Source: Elysia chlorotica (taxonomy: Eukaryota > Mollusca > Gastropoda > Plakobranchidae). From it: DNA of 64,000 nt. Both the position numbers and the translations under genes were made by a program. Under the pieces are notes generated by a model, which was not told the origin of the DNA, searched no databases, and saw nothing but the letters and a program-made list of their open reading frames with translations. Below are positions 49,901 to 60,277 of the stretch, one piece after another. Location: assembly GCA_003991915.1 (NCBI GenBank), contig RQTK01000155.1, positions 1-64,000 on the forward strand, in the 5' to 3' direction. Position 1 is the stretch's first letter, and each line of letters opens with the position of its first letter.

Positions 49901-50940
49901 ACTATAAAAAAGTATTGATCAGTCATTGAAAGCAATATGATGATTTGAAGCTTGAATTTAAATGGGGAAAAAGTAGGCTATAGATTGAATATCCAACACA
50001 CATTAAAAATCAAGAACTAAATACAATTGTTCCTGCCATGCAGTTGAATCCAGAAAACTGAAAAATTAAATTTGTACACACTTACCTAAGCTTTGATCAA
50101 TGAGAAACTCTCTTGCTGCATATTTTTCAGCAAGAGGCATTGATCGAATGTATTTGCCGTCTATTCCCTGCAAATGAAGCATGAGTGACTTAGTTACAAA
50201 GAAGGGTAATTATAATGCAGAAGTTTTTTTCATTTCATAAGCTCTCTTTCCAGTATAATTATATCATAATGAAGGAAAATTGTATTCATCTTTTCTACTT
50301 TGAATTATCCAAACCAAAACTTTGTTTCTTGAAAATGTCAAATTTTAATTATTCTCTTTTCTTCTAAGTGAAAACATGCAATCACTCTTCTACATGGACT
50401 ACATCCCAACGACAAACAGTAAAAAATGGTGGTTGAATTGAAAATTAAAAACTAATGTTTTTATTTTTGAGAGTACTTTATTAGCAATGGCGCATCTACT
50501 CAAAGATAGGAGCACATCAATGTATTTAATCAGTACTTACCATAATTATGGTCAAGTTTGAATTAAAACATAGTTATTTGTTTTCAATAAACTATAGATA
50601 AGCAACAATATTATTTGTGCTACAAACATATGAATAATGATCCTTTTTTTAAGGAATTATCTCCTAACTATACAAAAATTATATACATGTATTTGAAATA
50701 TGATACTTACTCTCATTAAGAATAACAAGTCTTTCATGATAAAGCTTTCTTGAGAGAAAATTGGCACACTTCCAAGGGCCACTATATGCTGCGAATGAAA
50801 GCAGAAAATGTTCTCATAAGTGCACAAATACTCTAAATGTAAATTGAAGAAGACATATAAAAGCTTATTGACTATCTAAGACATACAGATAAATAGAATT
50901 AATAGAAAAATAAATAGAGTGGACAGGGTTTAGGAGGGAG

Positions 50941-50982
<42 letters not shown>

Positions 50983-51232
50983 TTGAGTTGCTTTTAACGT
51001 CCAACATTAGCACTATATAGGCTATACTGTGGACGGGCCCCTAGACTGACGTCTGACAATTTTATGTGCTGCCACACACAAGACAGGGTGGGGATACCAC
51101 GACTCCTGTCTCAGCCGGTCACATTAAAACTGGCACTGATCCAACCAGTATGGAGCTAAATCGACAGGGCTCGAACCGGGACCTTTTGCGCCGGAAGCCG
51201 ATGTTCTATCCCAGGACCGACGCGCCTCCCCC

Positions 51233-51274
<42 letters not shown>

Positions 51275-54200
51275 AGATAGATACGCCTTAATCCTTTTAA
51301 GAAAAACTTCTATACTTCCTTCATGGTATACCTCATCAGGATTGGAATTCCCATCATCAAAGAAGTCCAGGTGTCGGTTTAGAGAAAAACCATCAGGAAC
51401 CTGTGGCAAGTTTACTGCAAATCATATACATAACTGGGTATTAATTTAGAATATATGAAACAATAAATAAAAATTGCAGCAACATACCCCATATCACAAT
51501 TATAATAATACCAACAATAAAAATAATCACGATATTAATATCAAGAAAAATAATAAAATTATTGATTTAAAAATAAACAAATAATGCCTTAACCTTAACA
51601 CAAAAATTTTATGGAAGGTGTGATTATGCATTCATTACATAAATATAACAAATAGTATTATAATAAAGTATTCATTAAATGTGTTATATCTTTCTGATTT
51701 GACAATTTTTACAATGTAAACAGTTAGAAGCAACATAAAAGAGGGGAAAATGTCAAACTATTACCGTTACGATTGAGAGGCTTTTCTCGTAAGACTTTTG
51801 TCAGAAAGTTGCTTGATGTATCTACAACCTTTGCTTGCTTCAGCATATCTTGGACCTTCGTTTCGGAAAATTCAAATGTAAGCAACTTTAAAACAAAGTA
51901 GACTATGCATATACAGGAAGCACACCATATGTGGAGTGCTAGACAACCCAGACAGTGTTTTGAACTGAGAAGCGGGAGGTCCACAGTTCAAACCCTAGCT
52001 TGGGTCCCCACATGCACATACTATAGCAGTCTTACGGAAACATAGGGGATGTAAAACTCACAAAAGGTTAAGATATCAGATATCTAGAATGATAAATAAG
52101 AATAATAAATTGCTTTTTCAATCTTTTCTAGTTGCCTTTAAATAATTGCAATTCAAATTTCAGGATGACTAGGCAAAATTGGTTTTACAAAACTGAAATG
52201 ACCAATAAAAATCCTACCACCAAAAACAAAGATGCCAAAAAAGGAGTAAAGGCCTGCCAATCTTTACTTTTATTACTCGTCTGTAAGCTTCTTTAGAATA
52301 AGCTTTCTCATATTTTTCTCTACATGAAGCAATTAATTGTGCAATGATCTCCTGAGCATAAAATCTGAGATGGATCTTGAAGATTGTTTCTCACTATTTT
52401 TTAAAACTGTACTACTTTTCTATTTCCCTAAAAAAAAAAAAGGGAAGGGGGGGGAGACGGGTTGATTATTTATTTTCGTTCGGTGCTTTTTTTTAAACAA
52501 GATTTTCTAAAATGAAATCAGGTAAACCAAAATATTGCTTGCAGTTTATAGAATGTTGGACATACTTGAGACAGTTCTTCCTCGGTCATCTTAGTAGTTG
52601 CTGTGCTGGGAAGTTGTGAGGCCAAGTGTCTGACTGGGTACAACAGAAGGCCCTCTTTCTTTGCTTGTTTCTCAGCATTTTCTTTGAGAACATACTTGAC
52701 CTTTTTTTTTTTAAGAATAAAAAAAAACAAAAAAACATGAATAAAAAGTAATTAAAGTTTTTCCCTTTTTTTATTATCAATAATCAATATGTTCTTTTTT
52801 TTAACTTTGCTCGTCTTCCTTTGTTTACTTTAACTTTTATAACTATGTAAGATATCCCTGGCAAAATAAACAAAAATTTGCAGCCCCCTTAACCTCAATT
52901 AAATTAAAATGTCAAACGTTTGACTTCTGCATGTGTGTTCTACTAAAACTGACTGACGTGTATACATTTACTTTTTAGCAACAACCTAGGCTTCATGTTG
53001 TATGTAGGGACAAAGAAGTAAATAGATGTATACCAATTGTAGCCATGTTAGAAAATTTAAAATGATTCTAAATTAAAAAAAAAAAAGAATCATACATAAA
53101 AGTGTGAACCATATAATACCATTTCAACTCAACAGAGTCACATCACATACATGTTAGCAGTGAGCGTAGAAATTTGATTTGAAAGATACAAAAGTTCTCA
53201 AATATGCTAAAATGTTTATTCTTTTTGTATTTGTTCAAAAGATCAGTTTGGAAAAACCCTAACAATACTTTAACATGAGCATTGCTGGTAAAACTACTGC
53301 AACGCTGTTAATTTAACTGTATTCATCCTCAGTAGTATCTATTTTTAGAGTCAGTTCTGAAAGGATAAATTTATTCTTCTTAAATTCATATTTTCAATAA
53401 AAATAATATTCAACCAGTTTTCACTCAGTGCAAAATGTAAAAAAGATGAAAAGAGACATGAAATTAATAAAACAGAGCTGATAAAAAGAAATAAAAAAAC
53501 AAAAATAAAACGACCAAACAATTCCAAAAATACCTCTTCTTCCTTTACAATTCTTGATAACAGATGAAGCAGAGGATCAATGTCTCTGACACTGGAAGTA
53601 AAATAAGACAGAACATTACAACTAAAAATGAACTTGTTGCCCTTTCTCTCATCTCTCTTAGCTTAGTACTTTTACTAATAAAAGTAAACTGGGAAGCATT
53701 TTCTTGAAAAAATGTATTTAACAAATTCGTTAGCAAGCCTTTCTTCAATATTGTGACACGTCATAGAGCTAAAAAAAAAAAAGTTAAATTAACTTTACAA
53801 ATCCAAAGTTGTAAAATGATCTTAAAGATGTTCAAAGATTGTTGTATCAAAACATGAAATAAAATCTTTTTTTTTTGTATGGTTTTATACTATATTTCGT
53901 GCAGTTTAAGTAATCTTACATAAACAGCGCTTAAGACATCACAAGTCAACTTCACTTCAACAATAAACAACAGAGAGCACTTCGACTATATAATGCAATG
54001 TCTTAACTCGTTGAACCTTTAAAGAGACACACCCTGTAGATCTCCAATAGCAAAGAAAAAGAAATTTGATACCTTAGACCTAAGATCCTATTTTTTTTCC
54101 AAAGCAATTCGCAAAACCTGAATTTCCCAAATTTGTTTCTTGCTCATCAACCATAACCCAGCATGGGTTTTGTAGGTTAAATAGGACATAATTGATTGAA

Positions 54201-55649
54201 TCTATACAAACATTAGAAGTTTTTGAACAAAACAGTTTAAAAAAAAAAAAAAACAATAAAAAACACCTACTTTTTGCTTTTGAGATCATCATATTTAGCA
54301 AAAAATTCAATAGGAGTCTCAGTGGATGCAGCAATTCGTCTTTTTGCCTCACTGGATGATATCTATAATATGATTACAGAAGAAATAAAATTACTGCCGA
54401 ATAGAATTGTAATACAAATTAAAATGCAGGTCATCTCTTATTTCTTATTTACATTACAATCTGAAAAACAAATTTCTTATTTGCTAGACCCTGAAGAAAA
54501 AAAATTACAAGCATATATTATTTATCTTTAAAGGTCTAACGCACTACTAAAAAAAATTGTATTAATTTAATTACAGAATATATCTATGTTTCAAGTCATC
54601 AATAACCCAGACAAAATATGATATATACATGAGTTGTCACGTATGGAGTCCTGTTTTGCAAGAGCTTCTCTGCATAGACTTCTGCACCAACAGGAGCTGT
54701 TGATCGCACTCTGTGAAAAAAAATGAAATAGCTTCAAGGTCAGTTTGCAGCTCACATTATTTACACATTTCTATTTTCAATTATTATTTGTTCTTGCATG
54801 TGTTTATATACCCAAATGACTAAAAAGAGCATTGCAGTTTATTTTATTTCCAAACATTCAATGGAATAATAGGCAATTTAAAAGCCAAGTGAAAAAAAAA
54901 AGACTTTAAGAACTAAAATAACACTTGATAGTGTCCCAATTATTCATATTTAATACTGATTTTATACATCCTCTACAGAACTGTTTCAACAACATTGCAG
55001 ATAAAACTGACACAAGAGTAGCCTACTCTCAATGGGAATATGCAACAGCTCACACAACTTTGTAGCTTACATAAATGCAAGACTTTTACTTGTGTCATTA
55101 TACAGTACATACACAAATGACTGGCGGGGGGCTATGCAGCACATTTTATTTAGCAACATTCAACAATTACATAATGAAGTTGAATCAACAAAAGCAATTT
55201 AAAAAACAAATACATGTGTGGTTCTAAGTTACATTATGATGCTCAGAGTAAACTTCTCATACTTATTGGGATCTGTATAGCTGTAAAGTAGAATTTGAAG
55301 CAAATATCTAGTCCTATTACACACACTTGATTTTTCCCCTTAAGGGGGAAAATGATATCTATACTTATCCAAAATTAACAAGTGGTATGAAATTTAACAA
55401 CCTATCCTTTCCCTACATGACAGACTGATTGTATTTTGGTAGGATTTTATTTGGGAAACACATTTTTAAAATTTCTGTAATAACAAGAAATGTGAAATTA
55501 ATGAGAAAAATTATTTCCTTGATAATCTATTTTACATTAAATTAAGAAAAACTGATCTGTTTTGAAATTTCTTTTAAAAGATAATTGTTCACTTACTCCA
55601 ATTTAGTCATCAGCTCATTGACATCATGATGTATTGTAAACTCACTCAT
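37846..55649 (-). CDS. TUBGCP2: Gamma-tubulin complex component 2 (GCP2)
   Basis: Core subunit of the gamma-tubulin small complex and ring complex, which nucleates microtubules at centrosomes, basal bodies and elsewhere. I assembled 29 coding exons, 2760 nt including the stop, giving 919 residues (human TUBGCP2 has about 902). The start MSEFTIHHDVNELMTKLE matches the GCP2 N-terminus closely. Further hallmark segments: PVCANYSTVVRFIEEKSLFE, CFYLQPTMNLLDILASVANS, GKWIYRGFIVDPYAE, GLDVRCPFAEELVYTIKERR, KHYFLLDKGDFIVQFMD, FDYVVKWPTSLVISRK, RQRMLNFVQNFEYYMMFEV, CLKDCMLTSTELL and RLDFNGFYTERLEAMSAER. Both the GCP N-terminal and C-terminal (gamma-tubulin-binding) domains are complete, with no frameshift. 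All introns are GT-AG except one U12-type AT-AC intron at 45660-45926. The gene lies downstream of and divergent to TMEM138. Confidence 0.95.
37957..38068 (-). repeat. tRNA-derived SINE, short form
   Basis: Minus strand: CAGTTCAAATATCAG (B-box-like) and tail GGAAACTAGGGGACGGAAAA. It lies in the last TUBGCP2 intron. Confidence 0.5.
38362..38625 (+). repeat. tRNA-derived SINE, long form with body domain
   Basis: Head with AACTGGCTCAAGAGG and a degraded B-box. The body contains TAATGTGATCAGCTGAGACA, GGAGTCCTGGTATTCCTG and TCTTGGGATCTGTTCAC, which align with copies at 22250 and 51000. It lies in the intron between TUBGCP2 exons 28 and 29. Confidence 0.5.
38672..38762 (-). repeat. tRNA-derived SINE, short form
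   Basis: Minus strand: GTTTTAAATCTCACC (B-box-like) and tail GAAACCTAGGGGACATAAAA. Adjacent to, and opposite in orientation from, the long-form copy at 38362. Confidence 0.5.
40932..41035 (+). repeat. Truncated tRNA-like SINE
   Basis: GAGCGCCAGTAGC followed by TTGGAATCTCAGTGTGTGCC resembles the heads of the other copies; the tail is poorly preserved. Confidence 0.35.
42888..42990 (+). repeat. tRNA-derived SINE head
   Basis: GCTGGCACAATTAGTTGAGC (A-box-like) and TGTTTGAGTCCACTA (B-box-like) at tRNA-like spacing. It ends in the AT-rich intron between TUBGCP2 exons 21 and 22. Confidence 0.45.
43084..43220. repeat. (GA)n and (GACA)n microsatellite
   Basis: GA dinucleotides interrupted by GATA and GGGA, ending in GACA units. 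It lies between TUBGCP2 exons 21 and 22. Confidence 0.9.
44205..44740 (+). mobile_element. Degraded DNA-transposon remnant, perhaps piggyBac-like
   Basis: Begins at TTAA followed by CCCTTAGAACCG, the kind of end and target site used by piggyBac elements, and contains a 67-codon frame (44429-44632) with an acidic LFDSEDEEEDHS segment like the acidic N-termini of piggyBac transposases. A partial counterpart of the end, GGGTTCTAAG, occurs near 44631. No complete terminal repeat or catalytic domain is present. It lies antisense in the intron between TUBGCP2 exons 19 and 20. Confidence 0.3.
45660..45926 (-). other. TUBGCP2: U12-type AT-AC intron between TUBGCP2 exons 17 and 18
   Basis: On the minus strand the intron begins ATATCCTTTT, an exact match to the U12 AT-AC 5' splice site, and ends in TTTAC. 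Eight bases before the end lies TTTCTTAAC, one mismatch from the U12 branch-site consensus. Joining GC at the end of exon 17 to T at the start of exon 18 gives YNDAYWEKHYSVF, which aligns without gaps to other GCP2 proteins. No GT-AG pair in this interval restores that frame. Confidence 0.85.
47268..55649 (-). CDS. TUBGCP2: TUBGCP2 coding exons 1-14 (residues 1-366)
   Basis: Exons: 1, 55597-55649; 2, 54629-54710; 3, 54271-54362; 4, 53534-53591; 5, 52566-52700; 6, 51765-51855; 7, 51332-51414; 8, 50711-50788; 9, 50086-50167; 10, 49596-49673; 11, 49224-49291; 12, 48125-48169; 13, 47560-47652; 14, 47268-47329. Residues 1-195 are the GCP2-specific N-terminal extension, including IEFFAKYDDLKSKN (exons 3-4). 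The GCP N-terminal (GRIP1) domain starts near residue 205 (DLLFLMRGIDGKYIR). Exon 3 takes the acceptor TTATAG before ATATCATCC, because a nearer AG would place TGA in frame. Exon 5 has an unusual acceptor in which eleven A precede the final G. Confidence 0.9.
48775..49130. repeat. Unclassified interspersed repeat
   Basis: A stretch with mixed composition, beginning GTACACAGCATTTATATAAC and CATGCACTTTACATAC and ending with a GC-richer GGCCAAAGGCTCTTTCGCC, unlike the AT-rich intron around it. It resembles dispersed non-autonomous elements by texture only; I cannot name the family. Confidence 0.35.
50936..51270. repeat. Two (GA)n tracts flanking a SINE
   Basis: GA-rich tracts at 50936-50982 and 51235-51270 bracket the SINE at 51000-51236. 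Only the GA parts are simple repeats. Confidence 0.85.
51000..51236 (-). repeat. tRNA-derived SINE, long form, best-preserved B-box
   Basis: On the minus strand it starts GGGGAGGCGCGTCGGTCC, has a perfect pol III B-box (GGTTCGAGCCC), then a body with AATGTGACCGGCTGAGACAG, GAGTCGTGGTATCCCC and GCACATAAAATTGTCAGACG. It is flanked on both sides by (GA)n tracts. The open frame over this element is not a gene. Confidence 0.65.
51931..52060 (+). repeat. tRNA-derived SINE, short form
   Basis: GTGGAGTGCTAGACAACCC, then CACAGTTCAAACCCTAGC (B-box-like) and tail CGGAAACATAGGGGATGTAA, the clearest copy of the shared tail. It lies in the intron between TUBGCP2 exons 5 and 6. Confidence 0.55.
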
Positions 55650-55689
55650 TCTCAAGCTTTATGTGAACACTTTAGGAACAAGTTTCAAA
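55650..55689 (-). other. TUBGCP2: TUBGCP2 5' UTR part of the first coding exon
   Basis: About 40 bases precede the ATG before a CTTCTCCAG acceptor-like sequence on the minus strand, so an upstream non-coding exon is likely. I could not place that exon with confidence. Confidence 0.35.
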
Positions 55690-58417
55690 CTGGAGAAGAT
55701 TAAATTAAAAAAAAAAACAAGTCATAAATGATATTTATAATGCATGCTTGATTTGCTGCTAATTTGTTTTGAAAAGAAAATATACAAGGAATCAAAAACA
55801 AAAAATCTAAGGGGAAAAGGATTGTAATGTAGAAAAAAAAAACACTTACCACCCTATTTTACATGTATGCTTCTGTCATCTATTTTAATAATTAAAATAA
55901 TTTTTTGGAATAATTTTATAGTCCCTTAGACTAGATAAAGTGGGTCCCTGTTGCAGTTCAATTGTTAAATTTATACGATGACTCGAACAAACTTTACTGT
56001 CAAATTTAAGAAAATAATTAATACTAGAAATTGTGTGTAAAAATGTAACAATTTAACTTTTAGACACCCTGTCTAAGGTTTGAGAATATAACTCAAAATT
56101 TCTAGGTCTAAATCAATAGTTGACAATCTATCTAGATCTATAATGGATCTAATCAACAGCAAAACAACAGCATTCACTGTGGCAAGATGTTTAAAATGTT
56201 TTTAATCCATTGCGGGGTTGGCCTGCGTGCCCATTCCGTATTTGGACAAAGGGTTTTAGATCGATCTATATAGAAAGAGAGCACTTGTTTTTGATTTTGA
56301 CAATTTTGTGATTTTACCAGACCGCATACAGAGGCCGCTCGGGTTTAAAGAGTTAAGCTATGAAGCCTAGGCTAGGCATGAGTGTAGGTATAGACTAGGG
56401 GAAGTCGAGTTGTCATGCGATTTTTAACATCAGGTCCTAAATCATCCAACCTGGGACACACTCTGCTCTAATTTCCTGTGATCAAGATTTCTTCACAACA
56501 AAATTTCATAACCATAAACATTGAGAAGGCAACATTGCCTTCCGTATGCTGAATCAAAATTTCACTCGTTGGGGCGACATATATGATTTTTTATAATATG
56601 ATATCAAAATATGGCTTGCAAACTTTTCAGCCATTTGTGAAATCTTTGTGCAAAAGATGGAGCCAATCCAATATGGGAAAGCTAGTCAAAACATGACTTT
56701 GTATCCCCTGAAACAGATATCACATACACATTTACCCATGCTGCATTGGTAACAAATACAATGATTAGCCCACCGCTCTAACTAACCTTCCTACATCAAC
56801 TTAACAAACTTCATGTATCCAAAATTAAAAAGCTAGTTTGCAGAGTCTGGGGTATACATAGCTTACTGAATTTAAAAGGCAAAGATGTGTTGTAAAAGAA
56901 AAAAGAAAAAAACTATCTATCTACACAAACATTATTAACAAAACAAAACAAGAACCTCATCCTTTAAAGATCGATCAAGTATTTTGTCTTTAATGGGAGA
57001 TGACTTGACGACAACAGAGAGAAAAACATTGTTTTTTTTATATCATGCAATGTCCACTTAATTCCTGGACACCCTTTTCAAAGGCTCTTCTATAAAGTTT
57101 AAAGCACTTTTTCAGTTTTCGACAAGAGTGCTCTAACCAGCCTGGAATGCTTCATTCATCATCCCTATGTTCTCAGCAGCACATCTTGCTCTCTATGTTG
57201 CAAGCGATGCACACTCACACTTCGTTACACGGAAAAGGGAAATGCTAAATTGAGCTGCGCTCTGTCCCTACCATGTGTTCTGTTCAGCACACAGTATTGT
57301 GCTGTGTCCACTATCAAAGTGAGTGGACGCAGTGCAGTACATTGTGGGTAGGTTTTGATTTTTGAAAGCAAATTGCGCCTATTTTAAATTTTTTTTCCTA
57401 AGTAGATCTAGGCCTGGATCTTAATTCTTTTGAGGGTATGAGTCTAGATTAAACGACTTATCCTTTATATCTTACTTCCTACTGCTCAAATTCACCATCA
57501 ATTTTGAATTAGCAGGTTTGATTACTTAAACTTAAAGGTGCTTAGATGTTGTTGTTTTTTTTTAATTTACATATTATTGTGCATGTGTTTAGATATAGAG
57601 ATCTATAGGTTCACTAGAAATCTAGAATCTAGATCCATACATATATTTTTTCGTTTTCTTTTGTTGTGTTTTTTTAAACTTTTATTCGATTGTAGGCCTA
57701 CTTTTTTTTTTAACTCATCCAAGAGAATACATTCTAGATCTAGATCTAGATCTAAATGAGAAAAATACACATAAAGAGAACATTTATTTGAAAAACAAAA
57801 GATCTTAATCTAGATCTAGAAAAATCTGTATTCAGCAATGAGCCTATGAACCAAACCTTCTAGATCTCTAGATTTCTACTCTAGGTTCTAGCAGATTCGT
57901 AGTTGAATTTGAGAAGAAGCACCAATGAAGAAAACGAGAGCTCCTTTTGATACATGGACCTAGATTCTAGGCTTTCGTAAAATCTTAAACAATAAAAGTT
58001 GGTGTATTGTTTGATACCTGAATAGAATAATAATGCTTAAATATGAGGGATAGAATCTAGGTGTGGTGAACATCAAAGAAACAAAATCCTAGTCTACCAT
58101 AATTCTGCCTCACAACAGTAAACAGTGCAGATTCGCGCCGGGCATTCAGAGTTACTTGAACTTGTTCTCGCAAATATGGTAGTGTATCTTTACCCTTCGC
58201 AACAGGTTAATAGCAGTTACCGCATCTTGAAAGTTTTGATTTATGAAAGCTAGACCTAGTTAATCGTTTCTATGCCACAAACAAAGATATAAAAAAGTTT
58301 GATTAAAACGGTAACTCCTCAGCTTTAGATGCCATGTTTTAAACATGATATCAGATGTCGATAATAAAAAAGCAAAACACTTAAGCTTCACAATAATCTC
58401 AGATGCCTAGTGTGATC

Positions 58418-58419
<2 letters not shown>

Positions 58420-58445
<26 letters not shown>
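58420..58445. repeat. (CA)n microsatellite
   Basis: About 12 CA dinucleotides followed by an A-rich run, in the TUBGCP2-TMEM138 intergenic region. Confidence 0.9.
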
Positions 58446-58449
<4 letters not shown>

Positions 58450-58631
58450 AAAAAAAGAATTATCTCCTTATCTGAATGCGCATTTTACCAACGTGAAGTG
58501 CATAACTTCCAGAAACAAAATCAAGCACCAAAATTACTGCCCTAGAAGCATTATCTTTGATCTATGCATGTACTCGTGAGTGGATTTGAATGCTGGATTC
58601 TTAACAAAGACTTATAATTATATGTTCAGAA

Positions 58632-58690
58632 TGAGAGGGGGAGGGAGGGAGGGAGGGAGAGAGAGAGACAGAGATACAGAGAGAGAGACC
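58632..58690. repeat. (GGGA)n and (GA)n tract
   Basis: GGGA units passing into GA dinucleotides on the plus strand, purine-only for most of its length. Confidence 0.9.
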
Positions 58691-59819
58691 GATAAAACCA
58701 CATTGCATCCGTTTTAGTGCTGAGATGGTTTGATGCTGTTGAAAAATTAAATACTTTGGGGCTTTGGTAGGGGTTCAGAGTTTTCAATTCGCTATCTAAC
58801 AAAATATATGTGGGCATTTATTTAAAAAAAAAAAAAGACAACTTATCACTCTCACACTCTGTGAAACCATTGTCCGAATCAGGAACAGTATGAAGTGTTA
58901 CACACTGCCAGATCTAAAAATCTCTCGCTCTCAAACGAGACTTCCGTATCGATAGTAAACATAATTCAAGAACGACAAGAAAAAATGAAGAAACTTGTAG
59001 AAGCTTGAACTGGATTTTATACATGTTGACATAAATGTGTAAATACCAAAACAAAAATGCTTTTCGCATACAAATTTAGAGAACAGTATTAAATCCTCAT
59101 AAAGCAAGCTCACTCACTCTCTGCAAATTTAGATTAGTAGGTAGGTATAAATCTAGATTAGATTGAAAAATCTTAAAGGTTGTAGGGTAGCCTACAGACA
59201 TGTATGGCGCTGACGGAGTAGGTTGGCATACATATAGATATATCCTAGATTTAGACCTCTATCATAAAATTAGATGTTGAATCTGGAATATTATAGATTT
59301 AGCTACATCTGGTTACCCTTTAAATTTTGATGTGACTTTTCAATAAATGACATGTGAACCGGAGTTTTGGAAAAAGAAAAAAAATATTATATGGAGTGTT
59401 CAATTTTTCATAAGCCTATTAAATGTTTGATCGAAGTTGCATACAGTTGTGCTTCAAAATTCTTCTAAGACTTTAGTGTGCTTAATTCAAAAAGTTAAAT
59501 TTAAGTGTTGTTGACAGTTTCCTTAATTTTAGAGTTAATTTGTCACAGATTTTTTAATCCCAAAAAAAAAAAAAATTCAAAACTTTACTTGTTGTTCAAA
59601 GCCATGAAAGAGTGTTCTTTTCTGGATATTTTGGGGTAGATAGAGGCAGTTTGCCATCATGGAGTTTAAAGGTTGTGGTGTGCCATGGAAATCTAGACTA
59701 CAAGTACAATGTTTCTCCTACAATTGAATGAAAGATTAGGAATAAAAGATGAGGGTTATATAGCTGATTAACCTTGAAATGTGAGGGACTGAATACTACG
59801 TAGTTATTCTTTGTATTTT

Positions 59820-59960
59820 GTTTTATGTTTTGTGAAAAATGAACAATTAGACAATCTCTATCAAGTTTCACTAAGTGACAGAACTAAAACATTTTAGTTC
59901 TGTCACTTATTGAAACTTGATAGAGATTATTTAATTGTTAATTTTTCACAAACATAAAAC
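59820..59960. repeat. Near-perfect palindrome, 70-bp arms, 2-bp loop
   Basis: Left arm 59820-59889 and right arm 59892-59960 are reverse complements with about five differences and a two-base centre (CA). Arms begin GTTTTATGTTTTGTGAAAAA and meet at AGTGACAGAACTAAAA. This could be a MITE-like foldback element or a hairpin-forming RNA locus. It lies about 220 bases upstream of the TMEM138 5' UTR exon. Confidence 0.85.
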
Positions 59961-60183
59961 GTAAAAGCATTTTTAATAATTACTTTTTATTTATCCATAT
60001 CAAGATAATAAAAATTGAAACCTTTAAATAAGTAAGTTCTTAAGTCTTATTTTTGGTTCTTGTTAGATGCATAAAAAGTTTCAGCTTAAAATTTCAAACG
60101 CTTTTTTTATATTGATAAAATCATAAACATGTGTTCAATATTACATTTTGAATAAACGTTTATAATCATGTTCTAAAATATAG

Positions 60184-60277
60184 GTTGGATTTCCTCTGAA
60201 AAGGCCAGAAAAAGTGCTTTGGAGACTGAGTACCATATCTATTACGTCTACGGATACGTTCTTCGCAATCTGTCAAG
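60184..60277 (+). other. TMEM138: TMEM138 5' UTR part of the first coding exon
   Basis: An acceptor-like AAAATATAG ends at 60183, followed by 94 bases of leader before the ATG. An upstream non-coding exon is therefore likely, perhaps in the CpG-containing stretch near 58100-58180, which has a GTAGTG donor-like site. Placement is inference. Confidence 0.4.

Larger units (their letters stand above)
55690..60183. promoter_or_regulatory. Shared upstream region of TUBGCP2 and TMEM138
   Basis: A 4.5 kb divergent intergenic interval that must hold promoters for both genes, and probably a non-coding first exon for each. The most promoter-like part is 58110-58220, which is CpG-containing and has TTCGCGCC, an E2F-like site. 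The interval also has many CTAGAT words, a CA repeat, a GA tract and the palindrome at 59820-59960. Exact start sites cannot be read from sequence alone. Confidence 0.4.

Noticed and set aside
51160..51236. True tRNA gene
   Set aside because: The B-box is perfect but the stretch cannot form a complete cloverleaf and is fused to a SINE body, so it is a SINE head.
51066..51449. 127-codon plus-strand open frame
   Set aside because: Spans a SINE, a GA tract and the antisense of TUBGCP2 exon 7.
58180..58230. Possible RFX X-box near GCAAC and GTTACC words upstream of TMEM138
   Set aside because: The half-sites are in the wrong order and spacing for an RFX site.
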